Positions 21,093 through 33,589 of a DNA stretch of 64,000 nt are shown piece by piece. Where the stretch lies: positions 14,086,501 through 14,150,500 of the forward strand of contig OY756958.1 of NCBI GenBank assembly GCA_963580455.1, in the 5' to 3' direction. This DNA comes from Euonymus europaeus (lineage: Eukaryota > Streptophyta > Magnoliopsida > Celastrales > Celastraceae). The stretch's first letter is position 1. Each line of letters begins with the position of its first letter. Position numbers and translations under genes: made by a program. Under the pieces are notes generated by a model that saw only the letters and a program-made list of their open reading frames with translations, searched no databases and was not told the origin of the DNA.

Positions 21093-24000
21093 TGGAGAGA
21101 GTTGAGGAATTTTGAACCATCAAAGTTAGTCAGTGTAAAATTTTTATTTTTTATTCTAAATCAAATTTTAATAGTAAAGGATCCGTAGATTATTTCGTCG
21201 ACAAAACACCAACCATTGTTCCCAAATGGATAAAATCATTAAAAGGTCCTCCATGGAGAGAGTTGAGCAATTCCAAATCATAAAAGTTCATAGGCATACA
21301 CTATTTACTATTTCTTTATGTCCATATTTACTAGTATAGGTTTGTGGATTATTTTGTTGTCAAAAGACCAACCTTCGTTCTCATTTGGGCAAAATCGTTA
21401 AAAGCTCCTCCATGGAGAGAGTTGAGAAATTTGGAACCATCAAAGCTACTTGATGTACAATTTTTATTCTTATTCTAAATCAAATTTTATGAGTAAAGGA
21501 TCCGTATATTGTTTTGTTGCCAAAACAACAACTTTCAATCACAAATGGAAAAAATCGCTAAAACTTCCTCCATGGAGAGAGTTGAGCAATTCCGCACCAT
21601 CAAAGTTATTAGGTGTGTAATATTTATTGTTTCTTTATGTCCAAATTTACTAGTAGGCTTTGTAAATTGTTTCGTTTCCAAAATACCAACTTTCGTTCTC
21701 AATTGGGCAAAACTGTTAAAATCTCCTCCATGGAGAGAGTTGAGGAATTTCGAAGCACCAAAGTTGGTTGGTGTGCACTTTTTATTGTTAATGTATGTCA
21801 AATTTTATGATTATAAGCTCCGTAAATTTTTCCATACCAAAACACGAACTTTCGTTCCCAAATGTACAAAACAGTAAAAAGTTCCTCCATGGAGAGAGTT
21901 AAAAATTTCGAACCATTAATGCTGATAGGTGTATACTTTTTATTCTTGCTTTATGTCCAAATTTACTAGTATAGGCTTCATAGATTAGTTCGTTGCCAAA
22001 AAACAAACTTTCGTTCTCAATTTCAAACTGTTAAAAGCTACTCCATGTAGAGGGTTGAGCTATTTCGAACCATCAAAGTAAGTCGGTGTCCAATTTTTAT
22101 TCTTATTTTATGTCAAATTTTATGAGTAATGGATTCGTAGATTGTTTCATCGCTAAAACACCAACTTTCATTCCGAAATGGACAAAATCATAAAAAGTTC
22201 CTCCATAGAGAGTTAAACCATTCCGAGCCATCAAAGTTGATAAGTGTACACTTTTTATTGTTACTTTATGTCCAAATTTACTAGTATAGGCTTCCTAGAT
22301 TTTTTCGTGGCAAAAAACTAACTTTCGTTCCCAAATGGATAAAATCATTAAAAGGTCCTCCATGGAGAGAGTTGAGCAATTCCAAATCATAAAAGTTCAT
22401 AGGCATACACTATTTACTATTTCTTTATGTCCATATTTACTAGTATAGGTTTGTGGATTATTTTGTTGTCAAAAGACCAACCTTCGTTCTCATTTGGGCA
22501 AAATCGTTAAAAGCTCCTCCATGGAGAGAGTTGAGAAATTTGGAACCATCAAAGCTACTTGATGTACAATTTTTATTCTTATTCTAAATCAAATTTTATG
22601 AGTAAAGGATCCGTATATTGTTTTGTTGCCAAAACAACAACTTTCAATCACAAATGGAAAAAATCGCTAAAACTTCCTCCATGGAGAGAGTTGAGCAATT
22701 CCGCACCATCAAAGTTATTAGGTGTGTAATATTTATTGTTTCTTTATGTCCAAATTTACTAGTAGGCTTTGTAAATTGTTTCGTTTCCAAAATACCAACT
22801 TTCGTTCTCAATTGGGCAAAACTGTTAAAATCTCCTCCATGGAGAGAGTTGAGGAATTTCGAAGCACCAAAGTTGGTTGGTGTGCACTTTTTATTGTTAA
22901 TGTATGTCAAATTTTATGATTATAAGCTCCGTAAATTTTTCCATACCAAAACACGAACTTTCGTTCCCAAATGTACAAAACAGTAAAAAGTTCCTCCATG
23001 GAGAGAGTTAAAAATTTCGAACCATTAATGCTGATAGGTGTATACTTTTTATTCTTGCTTTATGTCCAAATTTACTAGTATAGGCTTCATAGATTAGTTC
23101 GTTGCCAAAAAACAAACTTTCGTTCTCAATTTCAAACTGTTAAAAGCTACTCCATGTAGAGGGTTGAGCTATTTCGAACCATCAAAGTAAGTCGGTGTCC
23201 AATTTTTATTCTTATTTTATGTCAAATTTTATGAGTAATGGATTCGTAGATTGTTTCATCGCTAAAACACCAACTTTCATTCCGAAATGGACAAAATCAT
23301 AAAAAGTTCCTCCATAGAGAGTTAAACCATTCCGAGCCATCAAAGTTGATAAGTGTACACTTTTTATTGTTACTTTATGTCCAAATTTACTAGTATAGGC
23401 TTCCTAGATTTTTTCGTGGCAAAAAACTAACTTTCGTTCCCAAATGGATAAAATCATTAAAAGGTCCTCCATGGAGAGAGTTGAGCAATTCCAAATCATA
23501 AAAGTTCATAGGCATACACTATTTACTATTTCTTTATGTCCATATTTACTAGTATAGGTTTGTGGATTATTTTGTTGTCAAAAGACCAACCTTCGTTCTC
23601 ATTTGGGCAAAATCGTTAAAAGCTCCTCCATGGAGAGAGTTGAGAAATTTGGAACCATCAAAGCTACTTGATGTACAATTTTTATTCTTATTCTAAATCA
23701 AATTTTATGAGTAAAGGATCCGTATATTGTTTTGTTGCCAAAACAACAACTTTCAATCACAAATGGAAAAAATCGCTAAAACTTCCTCCATGGAGAGAGT
23801 TGAGCAATTCCGCACCATCAAAGTTATTAGGTGTGTAATATTTATTGTTTCTTTATGTCCAAATTTACTAGTAGGCTTTGTAAATTGTTTCGTTTCCAAA
23901 ATACCAACTTTCGTTCTCAATTGGGCAAAACTGTTAAAATCTCCTCCATGGAGAGAGTTGAGGAATTTCGAAGCACCAAAGTTGGTTGGTGTGCACTTTT

Positions 24001-24842
24001 TATTGTTAATGTATGTCAAATTTTATGATTATAAGCTCCGTAAATTTTTCCATACCAAAACACGAACTTTCGTTCCCAAATGTACAAAACCGTAAAAAGT
24101 TCCTCCATGGAGAGAGTTAAAAATTTCGAACCATTAATGCTGATAGGTGTATACTTTTTATTCTTGCTTTATGTCCAAATTTACTAGTATAGGCTTCATA
24201 GATTAGTTCGTTGCCAAAAAACAAACTTTCGTTCTCAATTGCAAACTGTTAAAAGCTACTCCATGTAGAGGGTTGAGCTATTTCGAACCATCAAAGTAAG
24301 TCGGTGTCCAATTTTTATTCTTATTTTATGTCAAATTTTATGAGTAATGGATTCGTAGATTGTTTCATCGCTAAAACACCAACTTTCATTCCGTAATGGA
24401 CAAAATCATAAAAAGTTCCTCCATAGAGAGTTAAACCATTCCGAGCCATCAAATTTGATAAGTGTACACTTTTTATTGTTACTTTATGTCCAAATTTACT
24501 AGTATAGGCTTCCTAGATTTTTTCGTGGCAAAAAACTAACTTTCGTTCTCGGTTGGGCAAAACTGTTAAAAGCTCTTCAATGGAGAGAATTGAAGAATTT
24601 TGAACCACCAAAGTTTGTGCGTATACACCTTTTATTGTTATTTTATGCCACATTTTATGAGTAAAGACTCCGTAAGTTGTTTCGTTGACCAAAGACAAAC
24701 TTTCATTCCAGAATGGAAAAAACTATTAAAAGCTCCTCCATGGAGAGAGTTGTGTAATTCCGAACTATCAATGTTGATAGTTGTACACATTTTATTATTG
24801 CTTTATATCCAAATTTACTAGCATAGGCTTCGTAGATTGTTT
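21093..24842 (+). repeat. ~160-bp satellite, forward segment 6
   Basis: Forward monomers resume directly at GGAGAGAGTTGAGGAATTT. Most of the segment is three copies of a 1,109-bp heptamer (21218-24544). It is followed by two ordinary monomers and a frayed end (TTTTGAAAGTTGGTGTTTC) before the Athila-like element. Confidence 0.93.
21218..24544 (+). repeat. Three tandem copies of a 1,109-bp (7-monomer) HOR
   Basis: Copy starts are at 21218, 22327 and 23436, all at GTTCCCAAATGGATAAAATC; spacing is exactly 1,109 bp twice and the third copy ends at 24544. Copies 1 and 2 look identical by eye. Copy 3 has about four substitutions, for example CAAAACCGTAAAAAG for CAAAACAGTAAAAAG near 24085 and CCGTAATGG for CCGAAATGG near 24391. 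The mean monomer length within it is 158.4 bp. Confidence 0.95.
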
Positions 24843-24871
24843 TTGAAAGTTGGTGTTTCTCACCAAGATCG

Positions 24872-24876
24872 TTAGT
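24872..24876. repeat. Target-site duplication TTAGT of the Athila-like element (mate at 35423-35427)
   Basis: TTAGT directly precedes the LTR start at 24877 and directly follows the LTR end ATCA at 35422, fixing both borders. The surrounding sequence (CACCAAGATCG on the left, CAACAAATATGG on the right) is not satellite, so the element landed in another repeat fragment. Confidence 0.92.
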
Positions 24877-26032
24877 TGTTAGGTGTTGAAAAGCACCTAA
24901 TTTCTGGTGTTAAAAGAGTAAATTTTTGATAGGTATTGGTATAGTTTCTACCTCTTTTGGGTGTTGTGTGAACAGGTACTGGAGTTGGGCAAAAAAGCTG
25001 GAATTGTGCTGGACCCGATATCTTCAGCCTGGGCGCGGCCGCAGGACGCGAATTTATTTCTTCCTATAAGTTGAAGCTGACGTGCCAGGGAGTTATTGGG
25101 TCATGAAGTTCATATTTAAGAGAAAAAAAACCCTAGGAAAAAACACACACACAGCCACCAGGGAGAGAGACGGCAGAACAGGATACCAAGGAGAATCAAG
25201 AGCAGCAAGGCTTGAGGAAAATTAACAGTGACGTTGGAGCTTCAATTCTCTTTTCCCATACAGAAATTGAACAATGTTTATTTTGATGTTGGATTTTAAT
25301 ATTATTATTATGAGTAGCTAATTTATTTTCTAGCTAGGGTTGGTAATTTCTTATACCAAAACCTTGTTCGCAGATTTAATTGACAAGCAGACTGAATTTA
25401 ATTTATTGTTCTCTGGATTTAAAATTGATTGCTTATGATTATGTATGCCTGATCAACATCTTAATTGTAGGTATTGTTAGTTAAACATATTCGACTGACC
25501 ATGACCTGGTGTTTGACAAAGTAACAAGAACTTGCGTAAGATCCAGGTTTTGGGAACAATAGACATAACTGATTGGGTGATAGATTGTTACTCTAGGTTG
25601 TGCGTTTGTCGATTTCCTAGTGCTCATGCTTGTTTTAGGATGTTCTTAGGAGAGACCAAACAAAGACTCCTTGAATAAGAAAAGATCTTTCAATTGGACC
25701 AAAGTTAGGATTGTTGTTTAGGGAAATCTAGTTGACTGCAGCTGGACCAAGGCCTTTTGACTGACAGTGTTAAATTCTTAAAAGTTGTGTGCTTGCATAG
25801 GAGGAGGTATTTGAAACACCATACCCAAGCTAGTTTTTTTTTTACCTTGATTTACAAATATAATTTTTACTCTGTTCAAAGTTATTTTTCAGCGTTCAAT
25901 TAGTAGTCAATACAGTCCTTGTGATTCGATCCCATTCACTAATTACTGTCATCGACACGTACTCTTGCGTTTGGATAAACCAGTTGGTATTATTAATTGC
26001 GAATTTATTTTGTGATTAAAAAGTATCGATCA
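24877..26032 (+). repeat. 5' LTR of Athila-like element
   Basis: Starts TGTTAGGTGTTGAAAAGC and ends AAAAAGTATCGATCA, 1,156 bp. A CATATTTAAG TATA-like motif near 25108 and a following CCCTAGG/ACACACACAG leader suggest the U3/R border. The matching 3' LTR is at 34256-35422. Confidence 0.93.
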
Positions 26033-26037
26033 AGTTT

Positions 26038-26056
26038 TGGCGCCGTTGCCAGGGAC
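26038..26056 (+). other. Primer-binding site, tRNA-Asp type
   Basis: TGGCGCCGTTGCCAGGGAC, six bases after the LTR end, matches the complement of the plant tRNA-Asp 3' end except for an A in GCCAGGGA, where the family has G. Confidence 0.88.
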
Positions 26057-26179
26057 TGTTAAGTCATTGCTAGTTGTGTCAAGATAGTAATATTTTTATA
26101 TTTAGTATTTCTTGTTATCGTGCTATTGTTTACTTCGGATTAATTCTTTTGCAGGTATTGGAATATTTTTGTGCGTTGC

Positions 26180-27628
26180 ATGGTCAATACTCGGTCTTGA
26201 CAAGAGCCGTTGGAGCAGTTTGATCCAGAAATTGAGAGGACTGTAAGAGGCCTGCGACAAAGGAATATGGGAGATAATAATCGACAGATCCAAGAGGCTG
26301 AAGGGGTAGAAATTCCTGCTGCTCGAGTTCCAATGATGAATTGTTACATTCCACAAAACATAGCCCAACCATCTTGCATCACATAACAACCTACAGGGGC
26401 GGCTAATTTCAGTTTGTCGCCTCAATTGCTCAACTCAGTGCCGCACTATGAGGGTAGATTTGACGAGGATCCACATCAACATCTGAAGGATTTTACTGAC
26501 TTGTGTCGTACACAACACATGACGGGGATAACTGCTGATAATCTCAAGTTGGTACTTTTTCCCTTCACTCTTAGAGGGGGAGCGAAGATGTGGTACAATG
26601 CTATAGAGTCAGGATCTATTGGTACTTGGGAGCAGATGGCGACAAAATTTTTAAGGGAATTTTTTCCAGCCCATCGGACTAAACAACTTGTTCGTGACAT
26701 CCAAAATTTCCAGCAGAAGGATGGGGATTTATTTTATGAGGCGTGGAAGGATTTCAAAAATCGATTGGCTAGATGTCCCACTCATAATTTGCACAAAGAC
26801 GATGTTGTTCTTCATTTTTATGAGGGATTAAATGAGGTTAATCGAATGAAAGTGGACTCAACATGTAATGGTGTTCTGATGCGTAAGAGTAGTGAGGAAG
26901 CAATGGAATTATTTGAGGACTTGAGTGAGGATTCCCAGCAATTTTCTACTAGAGGAAGAAATTCATCAAAAATTCAAGGAATGTACGAAGTAAGTGCTGA
27001 TACAAAGACTCAAGCAGAAATGGGAAATTTGAACCGAAAGTTAGATGCACTTGTAGAAGCTATGAAAGGATTTAATGTCAAGGTGCCAGCCCCACCACAA
27101 CCCGCTAGTCTTTGTGTTGTTTGTTCACAACAGGACCATGTTACCGAGGCTTGTCCATTGACATCCATGTCGGAACAGGAGCAAATTAGTTTCATGGGAC
27201 AAGGCAATTTTAACAATAGGAATCAAGCATACCCATGGCGAAGTCATCCGAACTTTTCATGGCGAGGTGAGCAGAATGTAGCAAATCCAGCAGCACTAGT
27301 TCAATCACAAGGCAAGAAAACTAATTTGGAGACTACGATGTTGCAATTTATGCAACAAACAACTCAAGCCATTCAAAAGTTGGAAACTCAAGTTGGAAAA
27401 ATAGCTAAGGAGATAAGTGAGAGGATAAAGGGAGAGTTACCATCACAGCCCATGAGTAACCCAGCTAGGCAACAACAGTTACAAGCTATTACAACTCTCA
27501 GAAGTGGGAAACAATTTGAGAAAATAGGGCAGAAGTCATCAGACCCAAATCAGAGAGGTATTGCCGACAGGGTGCAGCCAGGGTGCAAATCTGCAGCATA
27601 TAGAGTGACAGATGCCGACAGAGTGTAG
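26180..27628 (+). pseudogene. Gag of Athila-like element
   Basis: The frame opens at ATG 26180 (MVNTRS), then TGA at 26198-26200 and TAA at 26384-26386 interrupt it; both are single C-to-T changes from CGA and CAA if Arg and Gln were original. The Retrotrans_gag domain spans about 26440-26930 (YEGRFDEDPHQHLKDF, LRGGAKMWYNAI, FLREFFPAHRTKQL, GDLFYEAWKDFKNRL). A single zinc knuckle follows (CVVCSQQDHVTEAC), then a Gln-rich coiled-coil-like stretch (TTMLQFMQQTTQAIQKLETQ). An imperfect ~50-bp tandem duplication (CCGACAGGGTGCAGCC / CCGACAGAGTGTAGGA) ends at TAG 27626-27628. Gag would form the particle; this copy cannot give a full-length product. Confidence 0.9.
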
Positions 27629-27734
27629 GAAGGTTGCAAATCTGAAAATTTGCGCAAGGTTGAAATTAATATTCCATTGCTTGATGTGATCAAACAAATT
27701 CCTTCGTATGCAAAATTTCTTAAAGAATGTTGTA

Positions 27735-29205
27735 CTAATAAAAGGTAATTTTTTGAGCATGAAAATGTCGCCTTGAATGAAGAAGTTAGCAGTCTTGTTA
27801 CATAAGCTTCCACCTAAACTTAGAGACCCAGGTAGTTTCACTATACCTTGCAAGGTAGGTAATCAATTTTTTGAAAAGGCACTTTTAGATTTGGGCGCAA
27901 GCATAAATTTATTGCCTTATTCAGTTTATGAGAAACTTGGGTTGGGTGAGCTACAAGAAACCTCTATTACTCTCCAATTGGAAGATCGTAGTATTAAAAG
28001 ACCTAGAGGAATGTTGGAAGATGTGTTGGTCACTGTGAATGATTTAATTCTACCTGCTGATTTTGTTGTGTTAGACATGGAAGATAGTCCAGTAGCGTCA
28101 TCTTTGCCTATTATTCTTGGTCGTCCATTTATGCGAACTGCAGACATGAGGATTTGTGTGAAAAAGGGTACTATTACCATGAGAGTCAATGATCGAGAGC
28201 TTGAATTTAGTGTGTTTGAAGCAGTAAAAAAACATGATGATCAAAGTGATTGTTTTAGAGTGGATGTTATAAATGATCTTGTGAGTGAGGTGTTTCAGGT
28301 TTCACGTGAAGATGCTTTGGAGACTGTTCTGACTGAAAGCTTGGGCATTGGCATAACATCTATTGGCGAGATGGAGCAAGAGAAGCACAGGGAAGAATTT
28401 ATTCACGCTCTCCAAGTGAATCAGCCGTATGGTGGTAAGAATTTTCCCAATTTTGAGCAATTGACACCTACTAACACATCGCTTATTCCTTCTACAGTGA
28501 AAGCCCCAACTCTGGAATTAAAACAGTTGCCAAGCCATTTGAAGTATATCTATTTGGAGGACAATGAATCATTGCCTGTAATAGTGGCTGCCAATTTAAG
28601 TTTGGGGGAGGAGGAGAAGTTACTTCGAATTTTGAGGAAGCATAAGACAGCTTTGGGATGGACAACTGCAGAAATAAAAGGGATCAGCCCCACTAGGTGT
28701 ATGCATCAGATTCTTTTGGAGAATGACGCAAAACCAACTAGAGAGGCACAAAGAAGATTAAATCCGCACATGAAGGATGTGGTGAAAGCTGAAATTTTGA
28801 AGTTGTTAGATGTGGGTGTGATCTACCCAATTTTCGATAGTAAGTGGGTGAGTCCAATTCATGTTGTGCCCAAGAAGAGTGGAATTACTGTGGTGCAGAA
28901 TGCAAATAATGAGTTGATACCCACAAGGATGACTACAGGATGGAGAGTGTGTATTGATTATCGGAAATTGAATTCGCAACAAGGAAGGATCATTTTCCTC
29001 TGCCCTTCATTGATCTGATGTTGGAAAGGTTGGCAGGGTATAGCCACTATTGTTTTTTGGACGGGTATAGTGGTTATAACCAGATAGCTATTGCGCCTGA
29101 GGACTAAGAGAAGACTACATTTACCTGTCCATATGGCACTTTTGCATATCGCCGTATGCCATTTGGGTTATGCAATGCACCAGCCACATTCCAGAGGTGT
29201 GGTGT
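27735..29205 (+). pseudogene. Protease and N-terminal RT of Athila-like element
   Basis: A frame different from gag is open from 27777 to 29018. The retropepsin-like domain carries LLDLGASINLLP (about 27889-27924), where D-L-G-A is the Athila version of the active site, and ILGRPFMRTAD. After a linker the RT begins (HQILLENDAKPTREAQRRLNP, WVSPIHVVPKKSGI, TGWRVCIDYRKLNS). A 1-nt deletion near 28974 shifts the frame. The RT then continues ([31 protein letters not shown]) to TAA 29105-29107, a C-to-T change at a Gln codon, and [14 protein letters not shown] 5-bp GGTGT duplication near 29200 shifts the frame again. Confidence 0.9.
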
Positions 29206-31045
29206 ATGATGAGTATATTCTCTGACATGGTTGAGAAATTTATTGAAGTTTTCATAGACGACTTCAGTTTGTTTGGGTCGGATTTTGATGATTGTTTGGA
29301 GCATCTCATATTGGTTCTAGAAAGATGTGAGGAAACCAACCTTGTTCTCAATTGGGAGAAGTGCCATTTTATGGTGCAGGAGGGTATAGTATTAGGACAT
29401 TTAATTTCTCACAATGGCATTGTTGTTGATAAAGCCAAGATTGAGACCATATTGAAGTTACCTCCACCAATGACAGTCAAAGGTGTGCGTAGTTTTTTGG
29501 GACATGCTGGTTTTTATAGGCGCTTTACCAGAGATTTTTCCAAAATATCTAGACCAATGTGTGCTTTGCTTACCAAGGATGCTGAGTTTGTGTGGACCGA
29601 CGCCTGTCAAGTAGCTTTTGAGCAACTAAAAACGGCACTTACATCAGCACCCATAATGCGAGCTCCAGATTGGACACTCCCCTTTGAGTTAATGTGTGAT
29701 CCTAGCAATTACTCTTTGGGGGCTGTTTTGGGTCAGCGGAAAGATAAGCTTCCATATGCTATCTACTATGCCTCCCGCACGCTGAATGACGGGCAACTTA
29801 ACTACTCTACCACGGAAAAAGAGTTGTTGGCCGTGGTGTTTGCCTTGGAGAAATTTCGATCCTACCTCATTGGGTCACGAGTTATTGTGTTTACTGATCA
29901 TGCTGCCCTCAGGTACTTAATGACCAAGAAAGATGCCAAACCACGACTAATACGTTGGATTCTTTTGTTGCAGGAATTTGACTTGGAGATAAAAGACAAG
30001 AAGGGAGTTGAGAACGTGGTGGCTGACCATCTCTCACGGTTGCTTCCTGCACAAGAAAGTGATGATGTGCCGATTGATGAAGCTTTTCCATATGAACATC
30101 TTTTCACAATTGTCGATCTTCCATGGTATGCTGATATTGTAAACTATCTTGTTACTAAGGCATTTCCCTCTGATTTGTCTTACCAGGATAGGAAGTGCAT
30201 AATCTCACAGGCTAAGGACTATATACGGGATGATCCATATCTTTTTAAGATTTGTCCGGACCAAGTGATCCGACGATGCATTAATCAGGATGAGCATTTG
30301 GACATGTTGAAGCATTGCCATGCTCATACATGTGGTGGGCACTTTGGGGCTAAAAAGACTGCACTTAAGGTATTTCAAGCTGGTTTTTATTGGCCAACTA
30401 TTTTCAAAGATGCTTGGAATTTCTGTAAAACTTGTTATCGATGTCAGCGGACTGGGACTATTTCTGCTCGTCACCAAATGCCCTTGCAAAACATTCAAAT
30501 CATTGAATTGTTTGATGTTTGGGGAATTGATTTTATGGGTCCTTTTCCTAGTTCTTGTGGATTTGAATATATTTTAGTTGGTGTTGATTATGTGTCCAAG
30601 TGGGTCGAGGCAGTCCCCTCACGTACTAATGATCATCGAGTGGTTGTGAAGTTTTTACAAGATAATATTTTTGCTCGGTTTGGGACACCAAGAGCCATCA
30701 TAAGTGATGGGGGCAGCCACTTTAACAACTCTCCTTTTGCTGCATTAATGAAAAAGTATGGCATCACCCATCGTGTCGGTACTCCATATCATCCTCAGAC
30801 GAGTTGCCAAGTGGAGATCAGCAATCGCGAGATCAAGACTATTCTTGAGAAAATAGTGAATCCCACTAGGAAGGATTGGTCTCAGCGCTTAAATGATGCT
30901 TTATGGGCATATCGTACCGCTTATAAGACACCTATTGGGATGTCACCTTTCCGTTTGGTTTATGGGAAAGAGTGTCACCTACCAGTCGAGTTGGAACATC
31001 GTGCATATTGGGCTATTAAACAGCTCAATTTTGATATGAAAGAAG
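29206..31045 (+). pseudogene. RT C-terminus, RNase H and integrase of Athila-like element
   Basis: A long open stretch begins in RT with the catalytic box VFIDDF (Asp codons 29257-29262; family usage F/Y-x-DD). RT thumb and connection follow ([15 protein letters not shown]), then RNase H ([50 protein letters not shown]). Integrase follows with an HHCC zinc finger ([12 protein letters not shown] ... CKTCYRCQ) and the DDE core: Asp in WGIDFMGP, Asp in IISDGGSHF, Glu in [10 protein letters not shown]. The catalytic residues look intact, so this part is the best preserved of the element. A 1-nt deletion near 31045 (EAV instead of EAGNK) ends the frame. Confidence 0.9.
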
Positions 31046-31412
31046 CGGTAATAAGCGGAGGTTACAACTCAATGAACTGGCAGAGTTACGTCAGGATGCT
31101 TATGATAATGCTAAATTGTATAAGGAGCGTGCCAAACGCTATCATGATCGCAAATTAGTTCAGCGTGATTTTCATATGGGGCAGAAAGTTCTTGTGTATA
31201 ACTCCCGTCTCAAGTTATTTCCGGGTAAGCTTCGGTCGAAGTGGCATGGGCCATATGTGATCAACGCTGTTTTTCCTCATGGTGCCCTTGAGCTGAAGCG
31301 GCTGGACTCTGAGCATACATTCAAGGTTAACGGTCATCGAGTAAAACCTTATTGGGAGTACCTTCCTCCACCTACTGAACCTGTCGTTCCCCTTGGTTCT
31401 TCTTTGGTTTGA
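31046..31412 (+). pseudogene. Integrase C-terminal domain of Athila-like element
   Basis: After the frameshift the family sequence continues in another frame: [66 protein letters not shown]. This is the SH3-like C-terminal integrase fold with the GPY/F-type motif. It ends at TGA 31410-31412 after a Pro-rich tail. No chromodomain is present, as expected for non-chromovirus gypsy elements. Confidence 0.88.
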
Positions 31413-32411
31413 CCAAACTACGACTTCGTCCGGCTGTCGACATTAAATTCAGCACTTCATGGGAGGTAACCCATGTAGAGGCACATCTACTTCTGCAAGC
31501 TAAGTTTTTCTTTTCCCTTTTCTTCTATTTAATTGTTGTGTCGTTTAGTGAAATTTTCTTTTTACATTGAGGAAAATGTTGATTTTAGTTTGGGGGAGGG
31601 AATTTTTGAAATTTTTGCGTTGTGTTTTCCAATGTTTTCTATGGCCTATTAGTGCTGATTTTTCATGCCATGTTCTAGTAGCTAGTATGAAAAGTGTGCA
31701 CATTTAATGGAAAGGCTACTCGATATACATAATAATTGCACACCAAAAAAATAAATCCATGTAAGGAGCCTTCAGAGATTTTGTGGGAATGGATGCCATG
31801 AAGCTGTTTAGCTAGAACTTGCATTATACCATACACAAGAAACTACTCTAATGTTGTTTCATGTTTATGATGAAGGTATCTCTCATTTCTTTTTTTTGAC
31901 CACCCACGATGCCCATATTTATGTGATTCCATTTTCAAAAATTACCCCATGTGTATGTGATACTTATAACCTACCTCCATATTCTTTCTTGCATATGTCA
32001 TGCATGTTGGTTGTTGGAACAAATGGAATGTCAATAGGGGATTTTAGAGGGGTTGTTTAGTAGCAAAGTTGGGTAGTGACTGAGGAGGTTTGAGGTGTAC
32101 GGGGTTGAAAAAATGTAAAGATTAATACGAAGAGTGCCCAGTTGAGTATACATGAGAATAAGAAAACTGCAGGCTTCTGGCGGCTGCAAGAATCGTGTGA
32201 CACAGGTGCAGGTCAAGTAAAAATAAAAAATAAAAAAAAAGTTGCGACTTCAATTGCACCTTGGGCGGCCGCAGATTACGAAACCATCAGGCCCAGCCTA
32301 TAATGAAATAAGGGTTCAAAGGGGAGTTAGGGCTCCACTTTGCTTAGGTGTTGTGCGTTTCCCTTCCATTCTCAGAAGCAGTTCTCTGCCTTGCTGTTGT
32401 ATAACCCGAGA
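31413..32411 (+). other. Spacer between pol and extra ORF, with internal PPT-like motif
   Basis: No coding signal. It contains CTTCATGGGAGGTAACCCAT near 31456 and the G-run TTTAGTTTGGGGGAGGGAAT near 31585-31604, typical of the pol/extra-ORF spacer in Athila-like elements. The G-run could prime a second plus-strand start. Toward 32230 there is an A-run and a GGGCGGCCGC motif that also occurs in the LTRs (GGGCGCGGCCGC). Confidence 0.7.
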
Positions 32412-33589
32412 ATGTCAACAAGAAGCTGAAAGAGGAAGAAGGTGGCAGCTATCGAGGATAAAGAGAAGGAGAAAGAAGTGGAAAACCCGGGGAGCCCGAG
32501 TGATGATGATGCTGTGGTTGAGCGGTTCATAACCCCTGAAGCAAAGGTAGAGTATGAGGATGTATGGAGGAATAGGCGGTTACATGTAGAACGGCATGTG
32601 ACGATTGCTAACTTCACCCAGGTGAGTTGGTATTCAGTTTTAGAAGAGATGAAGTGGTTATCCATTGCCTTAGTGCCAGGGGTAGCTAATGTGAATTTAA
32701 CCCATGAATTTTATGCTAATTTAGTGGTGAACGAGAACCATTGCATCGCCTATGTTAGGGTAAACAGTTTTTCTTTAATGCAAGAAAAGTGAGTACTGTT
32801 TTAAAACTGCCAGACCCAGTTAAGAAACCTAGCTATAGATTTAGGGATTTTGGTACTGCTGACACTGGAGTAGTTTGGCCCGAATGGAGTATGGTAGTTG
32901 ATATGTTGACTGGTAGGGAGGAGATGGATGTGAGTAGGAACTTTGTTGCATATGTGGAATTATTGCAGCCATATAGGTTGTTAGCTCAGATTGTATCTCG
33001 GAATGTCATTCCTGTGTCTCATATGTCCACTGTGAATGCCAAGACATGCTCCCTGATGTATGCCATTGTGTGCAAATTAAATTTTTGTATGGCTGCCACG
33101 ATTTATGATCACATTGTGAGGGTGAAGATTGCGAAGAATGTGGGACAGATTCTGCCGTTTGGGGTACTGATTAGTTCTATTTGTTTAAGTGAGGGGATTG
33201 AGCCGGAGCCATTGGATACAACTGAGAAGAGAAAGGCTCCTCTCAATAGGACTTGGTGGGAGAGAAGAGAAGTGCAATTGTTAAGGCAGCAGCAGAAGGC
33301 CATTAGTAGAGATGGGGCTGGTTCGAGTGGTATAGTGGTGAAGGAGCGTTCAGGTGAGCAGATGGGTGAGTTAATTGAGAGATTGAAGGCTATGGAGGAT
33401 AAGTTAGCTATGTTTGGTGCTGGTTTTGAGCAAGCTAAACTGGTACAAGACAAGATGATGGGACAGCTGGACAAACTAGTTGCTGTTATGGATGGGATGC
33501 AGGGCAACGTTGATGGAATGCTGCAGGATATGAAGGAGTTCCAGCAGTGTTATGAAGCCAAGCAGCAGGAGATGTTTGACCTTATCTAG
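32412..33589 (+). pseudogene. Extra (env-position) ORF of Athila-like element
   Basis: The frame opens at ATG 32412 (MSTRS), hits TGA at 32427-32429 (a C-to-T change if Arg), then reads a basic and acidic N-terminus (KRKKVAAIEDKEKEKEVE). A 1-nt shift near 32790 (LMQEK / STVLKLP) moves to the frame that runs to TAG 33587-33589. The middle part (DMLTGREEMDVSRNFVAYVE, HMSTVNAKTCSLMYAIVCKL) resembles the plant-transposon protein domain found downstream of integrase in Athila-like elements. The C-terminus (about 33355-33580) is a heptad-rich coiled coil (LIERLKAMEDKLAMFGAGFE). No signal peptide or membrane segment is visible, so an envelope function is not supported. Confidence 0.75.

Noticed and set aside
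32412..33589. Host gene downstream of the Athila-like pol
   Set aside because: It lies between integrase and the 3' LTR of one element bounded by a TSD, so it belongs to the element.
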